Source: Sphingorhabdus profundilacus (GTDB lineage: Bacteria > Pseudomonadota > Alphaproteobacteria > Sphingomonadales > Sphingomonadaceae). Taken from it: a DNA stretch of 64,000 nucleotides. Position numbers and translations under genes: made by a program. The stretch spans positions 1,488,001 through 1,552,000 of the forward strand of contig NZ_SDWJ01000001.1 in assembly GCF_009769755.1 (NCBI RefSeq), in the 5' to 3' direction. The notes beneath the pieces were generated by a model. It was not told the origin of the DNA. It saw only the letters and a program-made list of their open reading frames with translations, and ran no database searches. Below, piece by piece: positions 24,902 to 34,395 of the stretch (position 1 is the first letter of the stretch; every line of letters starts with the position of its first letter).

Positions 24902-26335
24902 TTACAGCATGAAGCCAAGATCGCTGCTGGCAAAGCGGCCGATATTGGGGGACACGCTGGCCAGTTCATTGGGTGAAACCCCGAACCATGTCGCCAGCGT
25001 AGAGGCATATTGGTCGACCGCCACCGTTGGCAGCAAGCGGCCCTGCCCGACCTGATCGGGACTGTTCACCGAAATCTGCGGGGCAACGCCATAGAAGCGG
25101 CCGCCATTGACTGCGCCGCCCATGATGAAGTGATGCGACCCCCATCCATGGTCGGAACCATCACCATTGGATTGCAAAGTCCGGCCAAAATCGGATGCGG
25201 TGAAGGTCGTGACCTTGTCCGCAACGCCCAATTCCACCGTGGCTTTGTAAAAGGCATCCATTGCGAAATCGAGGCTACCCATCAGATTATTCTGGTTGTT
25301 AATCAGATTATCATGCAGGTCGAACCCGCCCATGCTGACCATGAACACCTGACGCCGCGCCCCCAGCGGCTGACGCGCCGCGATCAGGCGGGCGACGACC
25401 TGCAACTGTTCGGCCAAGCTGTTGCGGCCGGTTGCCGGACGGAAAGACGTGGTCAACGCAACCGGCTGCAACGCTGCGGTCAATACGCCTTCGGAATCGA
25501 TCGAGCGTTTGGCGACGCGGTTATATTCGGCCTCGAACACATTGTTGCTGGTTTGGGTCATCAATGTCCGCAATGCGGTGCTGCCCGCGCTTGACCCAAA
25601 GAGCGAGTTTTTGATGCCATTGACGGCAAGCGCCCCGCCAGAGGACACCTGATAGGTCAGTGCCTGCTGGCCGGACAGGAACACCGCGTTGCCCGTGGCC
25701 GATATGCAAGTGAACAATGAATTGGCATTGCTCGACATCGCAAGGTCACCCATGCGTCCGCCCCAGCCATCGGTCGCACCTTCGGGCTTGGACGATTGCC
25801 ATGTTGATTGCTGGTCATTATGCGAAAACAGCTTGGGCGGACGCGGGTTCGCCGTCAGGTTCGAACTGTTATACTGGGCCAGGGTCAACGGCGCGACGAG
25901 CGGCCCAACATTCAGCAACGGTGCCATTTTACCCTGATCGAACAAGGCCTTTAACCGCGTCATGGTCGGCGCGAGTGCATATTGCAGATTGTTGGTCAGA
26001 ACCTGCCCGCCGCTTGGGGTCAACGCGGTTGCGGCAAGGCTGGATCGCGCCAGCGTGATGCCGCCCGCCGTCTGCCCTGCGCCGCCACCGCGGATCGCGC
26101 TGTACAGGTCGTAATTGGTCGAATCGAACGGGATCAGCGTGCTGTTATGGTCGTTACCGCCATACAAGAAGATGCAGACCAGCGCCTTGTAATCATTGCC
26201 CGCGCTGAACGCCGCAGCCTCGCCAATTCCGGCAAGCCCCAAGGCGAACGACGAAGCTGATCCTGCGATCGCCACTTGTTTCGAACGGCGAAGAAAGGCG
26301 CGCCGCGACAGTTCATTTGATTGACTGATATGCAT
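24902..26335 (-). CDS. DUF1501 protein, Tat-exported
   Basis: 477 aa. Twin-arginine signal LSRRAFLRRSKQVA (from residue 9) and a hydrophobic region to about residue 40. The DUF1501 pattern (related to the alkaline phosphatase/sulfatase superfamily) is visible: YKALVCIFLYGGNDHNSTLI, FSHNDQQSTWQSSKPEGATD, GWGGRMGDLA, MVSMGGFDLHDNL and FGRTLQSNGDGSDHGWGSHH. Substrate is unknown. Partner of the DUF1800 gene just upstream (12 bases between), an association seen across many Gram-negative bacteria. Confidence 0.92.
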   Translation of the reverse strand: MHISQSNELSRRAFLRRSKQVAIAGSASSFALGLAGIGEAAAFSAGNDYKALVCIFLYGGNDHNSTLIPFDSTNYDLYSAIRGGGAGQTAGGITLARSSLAATALTPSGGQVLTNNLQYALAPTMTRLKALFDQGKMAPLLNVGPLVAPLTLAQYNSSNLTANPRPPKLFSHNDQQSTWQSSKPEGATDGWGGRMGDLAMSSNANSLFTCISATGNAVFLSGQQALTYQVSSGGALAVNGIKNSLFGSSAGSTALRTLMTQTSNNVFEAEYNRVAKRSIDSEGVLTAALQPVALTTSFRPATGRNSLAEQLQVVARLIAARQPLGARRQVFMVSMGGFDLHDNLINNQNNLMGSLDFAMDAFYKATVELGVADKVTTFTASDFGRTLQSNGDGSDHGWGSHHFIMGGAVNGGRFYGVAPQISVNSPDQVGQGRLLPTVAVDQYASTLATWFGVSPNELASVSPNIGRFASSDLGFML

Positions 26336-26347
26336 GAGGTGGTGCCT

Positions 26348-28183
26348 TTACTTCTGAACGAGATAATCGGGTGAGGCCATGACGAGCAGTACCGCCATGA
26401 AGACCCGCCGCTGTTTGTCGGTTGTCGAGCTGGTCTGCGTCACCGCGGTTGCATCCAGCGCGGTTTTGATCGTCGCTTTGGTGCTGTCCGATATCTGGTT
26501 GGCGGCCAGCAGCAGGCACAGCCGGTCGAGCAACGCCGTGGAATCATGGGCGATGGCAAGTTCGCTGGTATAGGCCGCTTTTACATCATTACCGCCAATG
26601 CCGTTTGACGTCCCGATGGCAGTGGTCATGAAGTTGACATAACCCGGCGTGCTGGTTTCGTTGATGATCTGGAATTCCGGGGCCACCAGCGAGTTGGTCG
26701 CAATCGCGGTATTGGCAGGGACATAGCCGGGACGGAAGAAATTGAACACCGAAGGCGAGCGCAGCGGGCTTTGCCCCAGACCGCTGGCCAGATCGGAATA
26801 ATTGCCCAGCCGCCAGTTTCCACTGGTCGAGACGGCACCAAAAGTGCGTCCCCATTGGACAAAGCGTAACATCGGTTCGCGCACTTTCCCGAAAGTCGGG
26901 GCTGTCAAACCGGCGGCATTGCGTGCCTCGTCATCCAGGAAAATCGCCTTGAATACTGCCCGCAAATCGCCCCTTGTTCCCGTTCCATTATTGTTGAAAA
27001 CCTTGGCAACACGGTCAACATAGGCCGGACTCGGGTTGCTGGTCACAAGGCGCTGAATCATTTGTTTCGAGAAAAACGGACCCACATTCGCGTGGTTGAA
27101 CAGCGCGTCCAATGCCGTCTTTAATGCGACCGTGCCGTCGGTATTGGCCGGGATCGTGGTTCCCAGAAATGTTGCTTCCAACGTCGAATGCTGGCTGGTC
27201 GTCGACGGATATTCCCACTTGGTGGGGTCAAGGGTCATTGGTTTCAGCACATAGCCTGTGCTGTTGATCTGCCGGTTGGGATCGCTGACCGTGGCGATTT
27301 TTACATTGCCGGTGAAATCCCAATTATATCCTGTGAAAACCCGCGCAAGGTTCGATACATCGCTATTTGTATAGGTTTCAATCGGCTGATTATTGGTGTC
27401 AAGCTTGCGGGTACCGTCATTGTTCAGTTGATACAGGCCAATGGTGAAAAGCTGCATCACTTCGCGGGCGTAGTTTTCGTCCGGCACCCGTCCTGAACGT
27501 GTGTCTTCCTTGCGATTGCCGCGCGTGCTTAGATAGTAACCCATTGCGGGGTTCAACGTGACATCTTCGAGCATCTTGCGGAAACTGCCAAAGGCATTGC
27601 TGTTCAACTGGTCCCAGTGAAAGGCGATTGCTTGCGAACGCCAGTCGAAATCCAAACCCTGGATCGATACGACAAAAAACTCGGACAACGCCAAAGCAAC
27701 GCGTTTGCGAACCGCGTTGGCTTCGATCATGAGCTGGCTCCAGATCATGTAGTCGGCGGGATATTCATTATCGAAGAAATTGTCGGCCGTGTTCTGATCA
27801 TAGCCCCGCGCCGCCAGCCATGCGACCCCGGTCTGGCTGATCGGCGCGTCCATCTGGGCGGTCAGCCAAGGTTCAAAGCCGATAGAGCGGATGTTGGAGA
27901 TTTCGGCCTCGGTAACCGACAGGCTGGATTTCAAGATGAAGCGCGCAGCTTCGGCATCAGTCGCAGGCTTGGCCACTTGCGCCGTGGGTGGTGCAGATCC
28001 ACCCGAACTTCCGCCGCCACCGCCGCCACCGCCGCACGCCGCCACCAATAATGAGGCAGCAGGAATTGTATAAACAAGGGGGGCTTTTCCAGATTCCGGT
28101 GCATTCAAGGCGGGAGAGACATCGTCAGGAACATCGATCTCAGTGGCCCCATCCAGACATATTCCGTGCAAAGCTTCCTTCAT
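26348..28183 (-). CDS. DUF1800 protein
   Basis: 611 aa from the ATG at 28183, which has GAGGGCGG upstream; an ATG seven codons earlier lacks one. The N-terminus is odd: a hydrophobic segment ending in VAACGGGGGGGGSS near residue 50, which could be a lipoprotein signal placed unusually far in. The DUF1800 core follows: AARFILKSSLSVTEAEIS, EVMQLFTIGLYQLN, NLARVFTGYNWDF, and RSPSVFNFFRPGY. Function unknown; it acts together with DUF1501 proteins by gene pairing. Confidence 0.9.
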   Translation of the reverse strand: MKEALHGICLDGATEIDVPDDVSPALNAPESGKAPLVYTIPAASLLVAACGGGGGGGGSSGGSAPPTAQVAKPATDAEAARFILKSSLSVTEAEISNIRSIGFEPWLTAQMDAPISQTGVAWLAARGYDQNTADNFFDNEYPADYMIWSQLMIEANAVRKRVALALSEFFVVSIQGLDFDWRSQAIAFHWDQLNSNAFGSFRKMLEDVTLNPAMGYYLSTRGNRKEDTRSGRVPDENYAREVMQLFTIGLYQLNNDGTRKLDTNNQPIETYTNSDVSNLARVFTGYNWDFTGNVKIATVSDPNRQINSTGYVLKPMTLDPTKWEYPSTTSQHSTLEATFLGTTIPANTDGTVALKTALDALFNHANVGPFFSKQMIQRLVTSNPSPAYVDRVAKVFNNNGTGTRGDLRAVFKAIFLDDEARNAAGLTAPTFGKVREPMLRFVQWGRTFGAVSTSGNWRLGNYSDLASGLGQSPLRSPSVFNFFRPGYVPANTAIATNSLVAPEFQIINETSTPGYVNFMTTAIGTSNGIGGNDVKAAYTSELAIAHDSTALLDRLCLLLAANQISDSTKATIKTALDATAVTQTSSTTDKQRRVFMAVLLVMASPDYLVQK

Positions 28184-28372
28184 AAACCGCCCTCGCTTTT
28201 TCATGAAAGCGGCCGCGAATTATGTCGGAGCCGGTTTCATAATTAACAGGTAGCTAGTCGGGATTGCTCAAGAGAATGTTTCGGGAGGTGGTAAATTTGT
28301 TTTAATGTTTAGGGCCGGAACCGTTCCCCCCGCCCTCACGCCCACGTCACCCTGAACCCCAAACCTTCTTCT

Positions 28373-28394
28373 CCCCTCCCGCGTGCGGGAGGGG
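28373..28394. repeat. CCCCTCCCG hairpin
   Basis: Perfect-arm hairpin CCCCTCCCGC / GCGGGAGGGG with a two-base loop. Confidence 0.82.
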
Positions 28395-28452
28395 CCGGGG
28401 GAGGGTGTCGGAAACGTCGTAAGGCGCGCCTCTGGCACGCCCCCTCCCCTAA

Positions 28453-28474
28453 CCCCTCCCGCAGGCGGGAGGGG
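28453..28474. repeat. CCCCTCCCG hairpin
   Basis: CCCCTCCCGC AG GCGGGAGGGG, the second member of a pair 80 bases apart, each flanked on the side facing the other by runs of CCCCTCCCC/GGGGGAGGG. Confidence 0.82.
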
Positions 28475-28501
28475 AATCTCTACTGCGCCTCGTGAATATC
28501 C

Positions 28502-28548
28502 GTCACCCTGAACGTGTTTCACCTTCGGTGACTGCGTTCCGGGGTGAC
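28502..28548. repeat. Isolated arm of the palindrome-ended family
   Basis: GTCACCCTGAACGTGTTTCA, then CCTTCGGTGACTGCG and TTCCGGGGTGAC: a single long-arm palindrome without the family interior. Confidence 0.7.
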
Positions 28549-28683
28549 GGGGTTTAGGGGGCGACAGGAGATAAGGTGCAAGTGCATCAAGCTTTGGTTT
28601 TCATCCTCTAAATGCGCCGACCACGCGACGGACGGATAGGATTTATAAACCATTTATCAACCAGTCCCATCTAGGGTTTGGTC

Positions 28684-29298
28684 ATGGTTATTAGTCGCAT
28701 CTTTCCAATGCTTTTCGTAGTTTGCGGAACGTTCATCTTTTCCTCTGACGCCCGCGCCGAAGTCTTCGAGCTGGCGGGCAACGGAAATTTCGTGCAAATT
28801 TCACAGCCGGCCTGGCAACCGGAGCCTGTTGCTGCCCCTGAAAATTATGCCCCTGTTGTCATCCAGACTTCGCCAATTGCGACACCGGGAACGGGCACAG
28901 GTACCGTGCGCCAGCATATTCAGATGGCGGCGCAGCAATATGGGATCAGCAGCGACCTCGTCGATGCGGTGGCATGGCAGGAATCACGCTATAACCCGCG
29001 TGCCAGATCGACCGCAGGTGCGATAGGCGTCATGCAATTGATGCCCGGCACTGCGCGCAATCTGGGCGTGACCAATCCGCATGATGTGCGGCAAAATGTC
29101 GCAGGCGGGGCGGCCTATCTGCGTGAACAGCTCGACCGGTTCGGCAATAATGTGCCGCTCGCTCTCGCGGCTTATAATGCAGGTCCGGGCGCGGTCCGCA
29201 AATATGGCGGCATCCCGCCCTATCGCGAAACCCAGAATTATGTACGCAAGATCATGCAGAGGCTGTCCGAAGTCTCCATCCAACGTGTCGATTATTAA
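28684..29298 (+). CDS. virB1: VirB1-like lytic transglycosylase
   Basis: 204 aa from the ATG at 28684. Signal peptide to about DARA (residue 24), a proline-rich spacer, then an SLT domain from about residue 75: DLVDAVAWQESRYNPRARST has the catalytic glutamate, with GAIGVMQLMPGTARNLGV and ALAAYNAGPGAVRKYGG. It would open peptidoglycan locally for the secretion apparatus. Lies 17 bases before virB2, first of the virB-type operon. Confidence 0.9.
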   Translation: MVISRIFPMLFVVCGTFIFSSDARAEVFELAGNGNFVQISQPAWQPEPVAAPENYAPVVIQTSPIATPGTGTGTVRQHIQMAAQQYGISSDLVDAVAWQESRYNPRARSTAGAIGVMQLMPGTARNLGVTNPHDVRQNVAGGAAYLREQLDRFGNNVPLALAAYNAGPGAVRKYGGIPPYRETQNYVRKIMQRLSEVSIQRVDY

Positions 29299-29315
29299 GC
29301 GAGGTTGCCAAGATA

Positions 29316-29636
29316 ATGAAATTCACAGCAAAGACAAAGTTACTCACGGCAATTACGCTGCTTACGGCCATTCCGCAGCGCGCTTTGGCACAAGTTGCAG
29401 TGTCCGACCCGCAAGGGTCAGGCCCCATCGTCAATGCGCTGGGTTGGCTGCAAGGGACGTTGCTGGGTAATGTCGCCACGACCGCCGCTGTCATTGCCGT
29501 TGCCGTTGTCGGCATGATGATGCTGACCGGCCGGATGAACTGGCGCTTTGGCGCGACAGTCATTGTTGGCTGTTTCGTCCTGTTCGGGGCGACCGCAATC
29601 GTGTCAGGAATTCGTGTCGCCGCAGCAGGGGGCTGA
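29316..29636 (+). CDS. virB2: VirB2/TrbC-type pilin subunit
   Basis: 106 aa. Long signal peptide ending about ALAQ (residue 26), then the two hydrophobic segments of a VirB2 pilin (about residues 54-72 and 83-103) joined by a short basic loop, TGRMNWRFG. In known systems this forms the extracellular pilus. The next gene starts three bases after its stop. Confidence 0.9.
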   Translation: MKFTAKTKLLTAITLLTAIPQRALAQVAVSDPQGSGPIVNALGWLQGTLLGNVATTAAVIAVAVVGMMMLTGRMNWRFGATVIVGCFVLFGATAIVSGIRVAAAGG

Positions 29637-29639
29637 TTG

Positions 29640-29924
29640 ATGACGCCGCTTAACCGCACGCCTGTTTTTCGCGCTCTGACCCAGCCGCAGATGTTTGCGG
29701 GCGTGACCTATAGCTATTTCATCATCAACCTGATCGTGACGACGGAAATCTTCCTCATCAGTGGATCATTCTGGGCGATACCCGCCGCTGTCCTGATCCA
29801 CGCCATCGGCTACATGGCCTGCTTGCGCGAACCCCGCATCTTTGACCTCTGGATTACCAAGGTCAGCCGTTGCGGCCGGACGCGCACGCACGATCTGTGG
29901 CGCTGCAACAGCTATCGGCCCTGA
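29640..29924 (+). CDS. virB3: VirB3-type inner membrane protein
   Basis: 94 aa from the ATG at 29640. The start TPLNRTPVFRALTQPQMFAG and two adjacent membrane segments (IINLIVTTEIFLI and AIPAAVLIHAIGY) are typical of VirB3, as is the C-terminal REPRIFDLW. VirB3 works with VirB4 at the inner membrane. Three bases before virB4. Confidence 0.9.
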   Translation: MTPLNRTPVFRALTQPQMFAGVTYSYFIINLIVTTEIFLISGSFWAIPAAVLIHAIGYMACLREPRIFDLWITKVSRCGRTRTHDLWRCNSYRP

Positions 29925-29927
29925 CCT

Positions 29928-32354
29928 ATGAAGCTTTCTTCGCAAAAATTGGCCAAGTTGGACCCGCGCGCTGGGGACCGTTTGCCCTACGCCGGCCATC
30001 TCAATGACCATACATTGGCCACCCGCAATGGTGAGCTGATACAGATGATCCAGATCGACGGTATCGCGTTCGAAACCGCCGATAGCGAGACGCTGAACCA
30101 CATGGCTGCCGTGCGCGATGTCGTGATGCGCGGCATCGCGAATTCCAATTTGATGCTCTATTGCCATGTCATCCGGCGCCGTGTGGCCGCCGAATTGACG
30201 ACGCCCCAGCCCGAGGGCTTCGCCCGCGACCTCGACGCCGCATGGCAGGAACGGTTGCGCGGCAAACAGCTTTACATCAACGACATCATTCTGATGCTGG
30301 TCCGCCGACCCGCCCGTGGCAAGGTCGGCTTTGTCGAACGGCTGACCAAATGGGGCAGCGGCAAGCGCTCGCCGGAAGAGAAGCTTGCCGAACAGGCCCG
30401 CGAACTGCGCGAACTGGACAGCGCACGCACCAATCTTCTGTCCGCACTCAGCCGCTATGGCCCGCGCGTTCTGGAACGCTATCAGGGTGCGAGCGGCATC
30501 TGTTCCGAACCGCTCGAAATTTTATCGGCGCTTTACAATGGCGAAATGCAGCCATTGCTCGAACCCACGGGCGATGCCGGACACTATCTTCCCTACAAAC
30601 GCATCAGCTTTGGCCTCGATGCGCTGCATCTGAAGGGATCGAGTGCGGAGACCTCGCGTTTTGGCGCGATCGTTTCGATCAAGGATTATCCCGCAACAAC
30701 CAGCCCAGGCATGCTCGACAATGTGCTGCGCTTGCCGCACGAACTGACGCTGACCGAAAGCTTTGCCTTTGTGGATCGGCAGATAGCTGACGAGCGGATT
30801 GGATTGGCCTTGCGCCGTTTGCGCGCGGCGTCCGATGAAACCACCACTTTGCGGCAAGGTCTGTTGGGCGCAAAAGATGAGCTGACCGGTGGCGCTGCCG
30901 CCTATGGCGAGCATCATCTAGGCGTCCATGTCCGCGCCGGCAGCCTCCCCGCGCTCGACGCCGCGGTCGCAGATGTGCAGGCATCACTCGCCGACATTGG
31001 CGCAGTGTCGGTGCGCGAAGATCTCAATCTGGAAAGCGCATTCTGGGGCCAGTTTCCGGGCAATGCAGAATTCATCGCCCGCAAGGCGCTGGTTTCGACC
31101 GCCAATCTGTCGGGGCTCATCTCCTTGCATGGATTTCCCATCGGCGCGCCTGCAGGTGGGCCATGGGGGGAGCCGATTACCGTGCTCGAAACCACATCGA
31201 GCACGCCCTATTTCTTTAACTTGCACAGCGGCGATCTGGGCAACTTCACGCTGATCGGTCCATCGGGATCAGGTAAGACGGTGGTGCTGAACTTCCTGAT
31301 TGCCCAGTCGCAAAAGTTCAATCCGCGCACTTTCTTCTTCGATAAAGACCGGGGTGCGGAAATCTTTATTCGCGCCATTGGCGGCCATTATGATGTGCTG
31401 CGTCCGGGCAATCCGACGGGTTTCAATCCGCTGCAATTGCCGAGCAACGCCGCCAACCAGGCGTTTTTGAGGCAATGGTTGTCGCAGATGCTGACGCCGA
31501 TGGGCGGTCAGCTGACCGCCGATGAGAATGCGATCATCGCCAGCGCGGTCGAGGCCAATTTCGACCAGCCGATGGAGCACCGCCAACTGCGCTATCTCGT
31601 CGAGCTTCTCGCCGGTGGCGCGCGCCCTGTGCGTGGTGACCTCGCGTCGCGGCTTGCGCCCTGGTATGGCGCAGGCGAGCATGCATGGTTGTTCGACAAT
31701 GTGCGGGACGAGTTGAACCTTGACACCCGCACCGCCGGTTTCGACATGACATCGCTGCTCGACAATCCCGTGCTGCGGACACCGGCGATGATGTATCTGT
31801 TCCACCGCGTGGACGAACGTCTGGACGGCACACCGTCGATGATCGTTATCGACGAAGGATGGAAGGCGCTGGACGATGAAATCTTTGTGCACCGCCTGAA
31901 AGACTGGATGAAGACAATCCGGAAACGCAACGGCGTGGTCGGATTTGCAACGCAGAGCGCGAGCGACGCCATCGAAAGCAAGATCGCCGCAACCATCATC
32001 GAACAGTCGGCCACGCAATTGTTCATGAGCAATCCCAAGGCGCAGGCGTCGGATTATTGCGACGGTTTCGGATTGACCGAGCATGAGCTTGATCTCGTCC
32101 GCTCGCTGCCCGAACATTTGCGCTGCGTTTTGGTCAAACAGAGCGGCAACAGCGTTGTCGCCCGCCTCGACATGGGCGACATGCCCGATGCGATGACTGT
32201 CCTGTCCGGCCGCGAAAGCAGCGTCCGCAAACTGGACGAGCTGCGCGATGCCCATGGCGATGCGCCATCCGACTGGATGCCGCAATTGCTGCAGGCCGCC
32301 GAAGAGGGCCCGTCGGCCCTGTGGCAAAACACCAGGACAGGAACGCGCGGCTGA
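29928..32354 (+). CDS. virB4: VirB4 ATPase of the type IV secretion system
   Basis: 808 aa, normal VirB4 length. Walker A GPSGSGKTVV at about residues 443-452; Walker B in SMIVIDEGWKALDDE near residue 640; downstream TQSASDAIESKIAATIIEQS and MSNPKAQASDYCDGFGLTE are family-typical. The N-terminal part (to about residue 400) matches the CagE/TrbE/VirB4 region. Energises assembly and substrate transfer at the inner membrane. Stop overlaps the virB6 start (TGATG). Confidence 0.96.
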   Translation: MKLSSQKLAKLDPRAGDRLPYAGHLNDHTLATRNGELIQMIQIDGIAFETADSETLNHMAAVRDVVMRGIANSNLMLYCHVIRRRVAAELTTPQPEGFARDLDAAWQERLRGKQLYINDIILMLVRRPARGKVGFVERLTKWGSGKRSPEEKLAEQARELRELDSARTNLLSALSRYGPRVLERYQGASGICSEPLEILSALYNGEMQPLLEPTGDAGHYLPYKRISFGLDALHLKGSSAETSRFGAIVSIKDYPATTSPGMLDNVLRLPHELTLTESFAFVDRQIADERIGLALRRLRAASDETTTLRQGLLGAKDELTGGAAAYGEHHLGVHVRAGSLPALDAAVADVQASLADIGAVSVREDLNLESAFWGQFPGNAEFIARKALVSTANLSGLISLHGFPIGAPAGGPWGEPITVLETTSSTPYFFNLHSGDLGNFTLIGPSGSGKTVVLNFLIAQSQKFNPRTFFFDKDRGAEIFIRAIGGHYDVLRPGNPTGFNPLQLPSNAANQAFLRQWLSQMLTPMGGQLTADENAIIASAVEANFDQPMEHRQLRYLVELLAGGARPVRGDLASRLAPWYGAGEHAWLFDNVRDELNLDTRTAGFDMTSLLDNPVLRTPAMMYLFHRVDERLDGTPSMIVIDEGWKALDDEIFVHRLKDWMKTIRKRNGVVGFATQSASDAIESKIAATIIEQSATQLFMSNPKAQASDYCDGFGLTEHELDLVRSLPEHLRCVLVKQSGNSVVARLDMGDMPDAMTVLSGRESSVRKLDELRDAHGDAPSDWMPQLLQAAEEGPSALWQNTRTGTRG

Positions 32355-33586
32355 TGGCGAAATGCGCCGCCATAAACGCCACAGCAGGTTCGGCCGAAAC
32401 CATGGTCAACACCGTGGATTGCTATATGCAGTCGACGGTGCAGGCCGGTTACGCCAATTTGCTCGGCCCCGGCAGCGTATTCGGCTATGCGCTGACAATC
32501 GCGCTCACCATTTACGTCGCGATCGTCGGTTACCGCCTGATCTTCGGCCGCTCCTCGCTCAGCATGGGCGAAATGGCGCCGCGGATGCTACTGATTGGCG
32601 CGGTGCTTGCGCTGACCAGCAATTGGGCGACCTACCAGATACTTGTCTACGACGTACTCACCGACGGCCCGCAGGAAATTGTCAACGCCGTCAATCCGTC
32701 CGCCGGTCAAAGCAGCAGCGTCAACCAGCGCGTGGATATGCTGTCCGGCCGAATGGTCGATCTGGCCGATGCCTGGACAGAATTTGACGCGCGCCCCGAA
32801 AATATCGCACCAGATGAAGCCAAGGACGCCGCTGCGCTTCCGCCGACGACCGCGGCTGGCATCACGGCCATCATCGCGCCCAAGGATTCGCTGGGCCCCA
32901 ATATGCTGATGCTCAGCGCGCTATTATTGGTGTTGGCATCGGCAGGTGTGCTGGTTGTTGCCAAGATCATATTGGGACTTCTGCTTTTGCTGGGGCCGAT
33001 ATTTGCGGTGCTCGGTCTGTTTTCGGTCACACGCGGGCTGACCCTTGGCTGGGCGCGGGCAGCGGTGTTAATGGCGGTGATACCCGTCATGGCGATCATG
33101 ACCGCAGCGGGCGCAACGGCGCTAATCGAGCCGGTTCTGACCGAAATGTATGTGTCGGCCAATCAGGGGATTTTCTCCCTGCGGGCCGCGCTGACTATAT
33201 TGGTCATCGTGCTGATTACGGTCGCGGTATCCGTCCAGCTATTCCGCATCGGACGGACCATCGTTGGCGGATGGACGCTGTCATTCGGTTCGCAATCTTT
33301 GCCCGATAATCTGCACAGCCCTGTTCCGACAATGGCCGTCGAGGCGCAAGGTTCGCAAATGGTCTATAATGAGCGTATGCAAAATATGGTGAGCGCCATC
33401 GAACGCACGGCGCTGGCTTCGTCATCAGCCGGAACCTCAAACCAGCGCGCAATAATGTTGCCGCGTCGCTTTGAATCCGAAACTATATCCAACCGCAAAG
33501 ACGATATGAAAACCGATCGTCGCATTTCCCGGGGTCGCGTGACTGCTGTTCGTGCCCCGATAAAATCCATCAGGAACGCCGCATGA
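32354..33586 (+). CDS. virB6: VirB6/TrbL-type polytopic membrane protein
   Basis: 410 aa from the ATG at 32354 that overlaps the virB4 stop. The start KCAAINATAGSAETMVNTVD lies outside the membrane, followed by at least five membrane segments, including YALTIALTIYVAIVGYRLIF and LLVLASAGVLVVAKIILGLL. A basic cytoplasmic tail of about 90 residues follows. In other systems VirB6 forms part of the inner-membrane channel. It is followed directly by virB9 with ATGA overlap, leaving no room for the virB8 gene usually placed here. Confidence 0.9.
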   Translation: MAKCAAINATAGSAETMVNTVDCYMQSTVQAGYANLLGPGSVFGYALTIALTIYVAIVGYRLIFGRSSLSMGEMAPRMLLIGAVLALTSNWATYQILVYDVLTDGPQEIVNAVNPSAGQSSSVNQRVDMLSGRMVDLADAWTEFDARPENIAPDEAKDAAALPPTTAAGITAIIAPKDSLGPNMLMLSALLLVLASAGVLVVAKIILGLLLLLGPIFAVLGLFSVTRGLTLGWARAAVLMAVIPVMAIMTAAGATALIEPVLTEMYVSANQGIFSLRAALTILVIVLITVAVSVQLFRIGRTIVGGWTLSFGSQSLPDNLHSPVPTMAVEAQGSQMVYNERMQNMVSAIERTALASSSAGTSNQRAIMLPRRFESETISNRKDDMKTDRRISRGRVTAVRAPIKSIRNAA

Positions 33587-34395
33587 CTGGAAGAATTCTC
33601 ATAATGCTGCTAGCCAGCATGATATTGCAGACCCCGGCACTTGCCCAGTCTGCCAAGCCCGGCGCGGTTGCCCCCAATATCCGATACGTCAATTATGACC
33701 CCAATGGTGTTATCCGCTTGATTGGCCACACCGGGTACCAGATGTCGCTGGAATTCGATGTCGGCGAACGGATCGAAACCGTCGGAATTGGCGATTCATC
33801 GGGATGGCAGGTCACGCCCAACGGCTCGGGCACCGTCATGTTTCTAAAGCCCGTCGGCATTCCGCACACCACGAACATGTCGATCATCACCAATATGCGC
33901 CGCTATAATCTTGAACTGGTGGCAAAGTCTGGGCTGCGTGTTCCGCCCAGTCAGGTCGTCTATGCCGTCCGCTTTACCTACCCGGTCAAGGCGGTAGATG
34001 CGGCAGCAAATGTCGCCGCACCGCCCATCATCGCAACCCCTCCGGAATTGTGGAACCGCGCCTATAGCTATGATGGGGCAAAGGCAAATGTACCCGATCA
34101 GGTATTCGATGACGGCAAGGCAACTTATTTCCGGTTCGCAACCGGCGCAGCAACCCCTGCGATTTTCAGCATCACGCCCGATGCCGGTGAAAGCATCGTC
34201 AATTTCGCGATCCGCGGTCCTTATGTCGTGGTCGAACAAATCGCCCCGCAATTTGTGCTGCGTCAGGGCAAGGAAGTGACATTCATTTTCAATGACACTT
34301 ATGCGGCCCCGACACCGGGTGTCGACGCACCCAAGGCGCGTGCCAAAAAGAAATGCGGATTATTTGGCTGCAAATCGCGGGAGGCAAAGCCATGA
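33583..34395 (+). CDS. virB9: VirB9/TrbG-type outer-membrane complex protein
   Basis: 270 aa. Signal peptide to ALAQ (residue 22), then the VirB9 N domain and, from about residue 155, the C domain: LWNRAYSYDGAKANVPDQVF, DDGKATYFRFATGAATPAIF and the end VLRQGKEVTFIFNDTY. There is a basic, Cys-containing tail (KKKCGLFGCKSREAKP). No separate virB7 lipoprotein gene is visible; the signal peptide itself has no lipobox. Overlaps virB6 and virB10 by ATGA. Confidence 0.93.
   Translation: MTGRILIMLLASMILQTPALAQSAKPGAVAPNIRYVNYDPNGVIRLIGHTGYQMSLEFDVGERIETVGIGDSSGWQVTPNGSGTVMFLKPVGIPHTTNMSIITNMRRYNLELVAKSGLRVPPSQVVYAVRFTYPVKAVDAAANVAAPPIIATPPELWNRAYSYDGAKANVPDQVFDDGKATYFRFATGAATPAIFSITPDAGESIVNFAIRGPYVVVEQIAPQFVLRQGKEVTFIFNDTYAAPTPGVDAPKARAKKKCGLFGCKSREAKP

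Larger units (their letters stand above)
28205..28683. other. Intergenic region with repeats, no gene
   Basis: About 480 bases between the divergent DUF1800 and virB1 genes. Contains two CCCCTCCCG hairpins (28373-28394, 28453-28474) and a shortened long-arm palindrome (28502-28548). No convincing gene; control elements for virB1 are presumably in 28550-28683. Confidence 0.65.

Noticed and set aside
31269-32327. Open frame of 352 codons on the minus strand inside virB4
   Set aside because: Covers the Walker B half of VirB4 in antisense; no family pattern.
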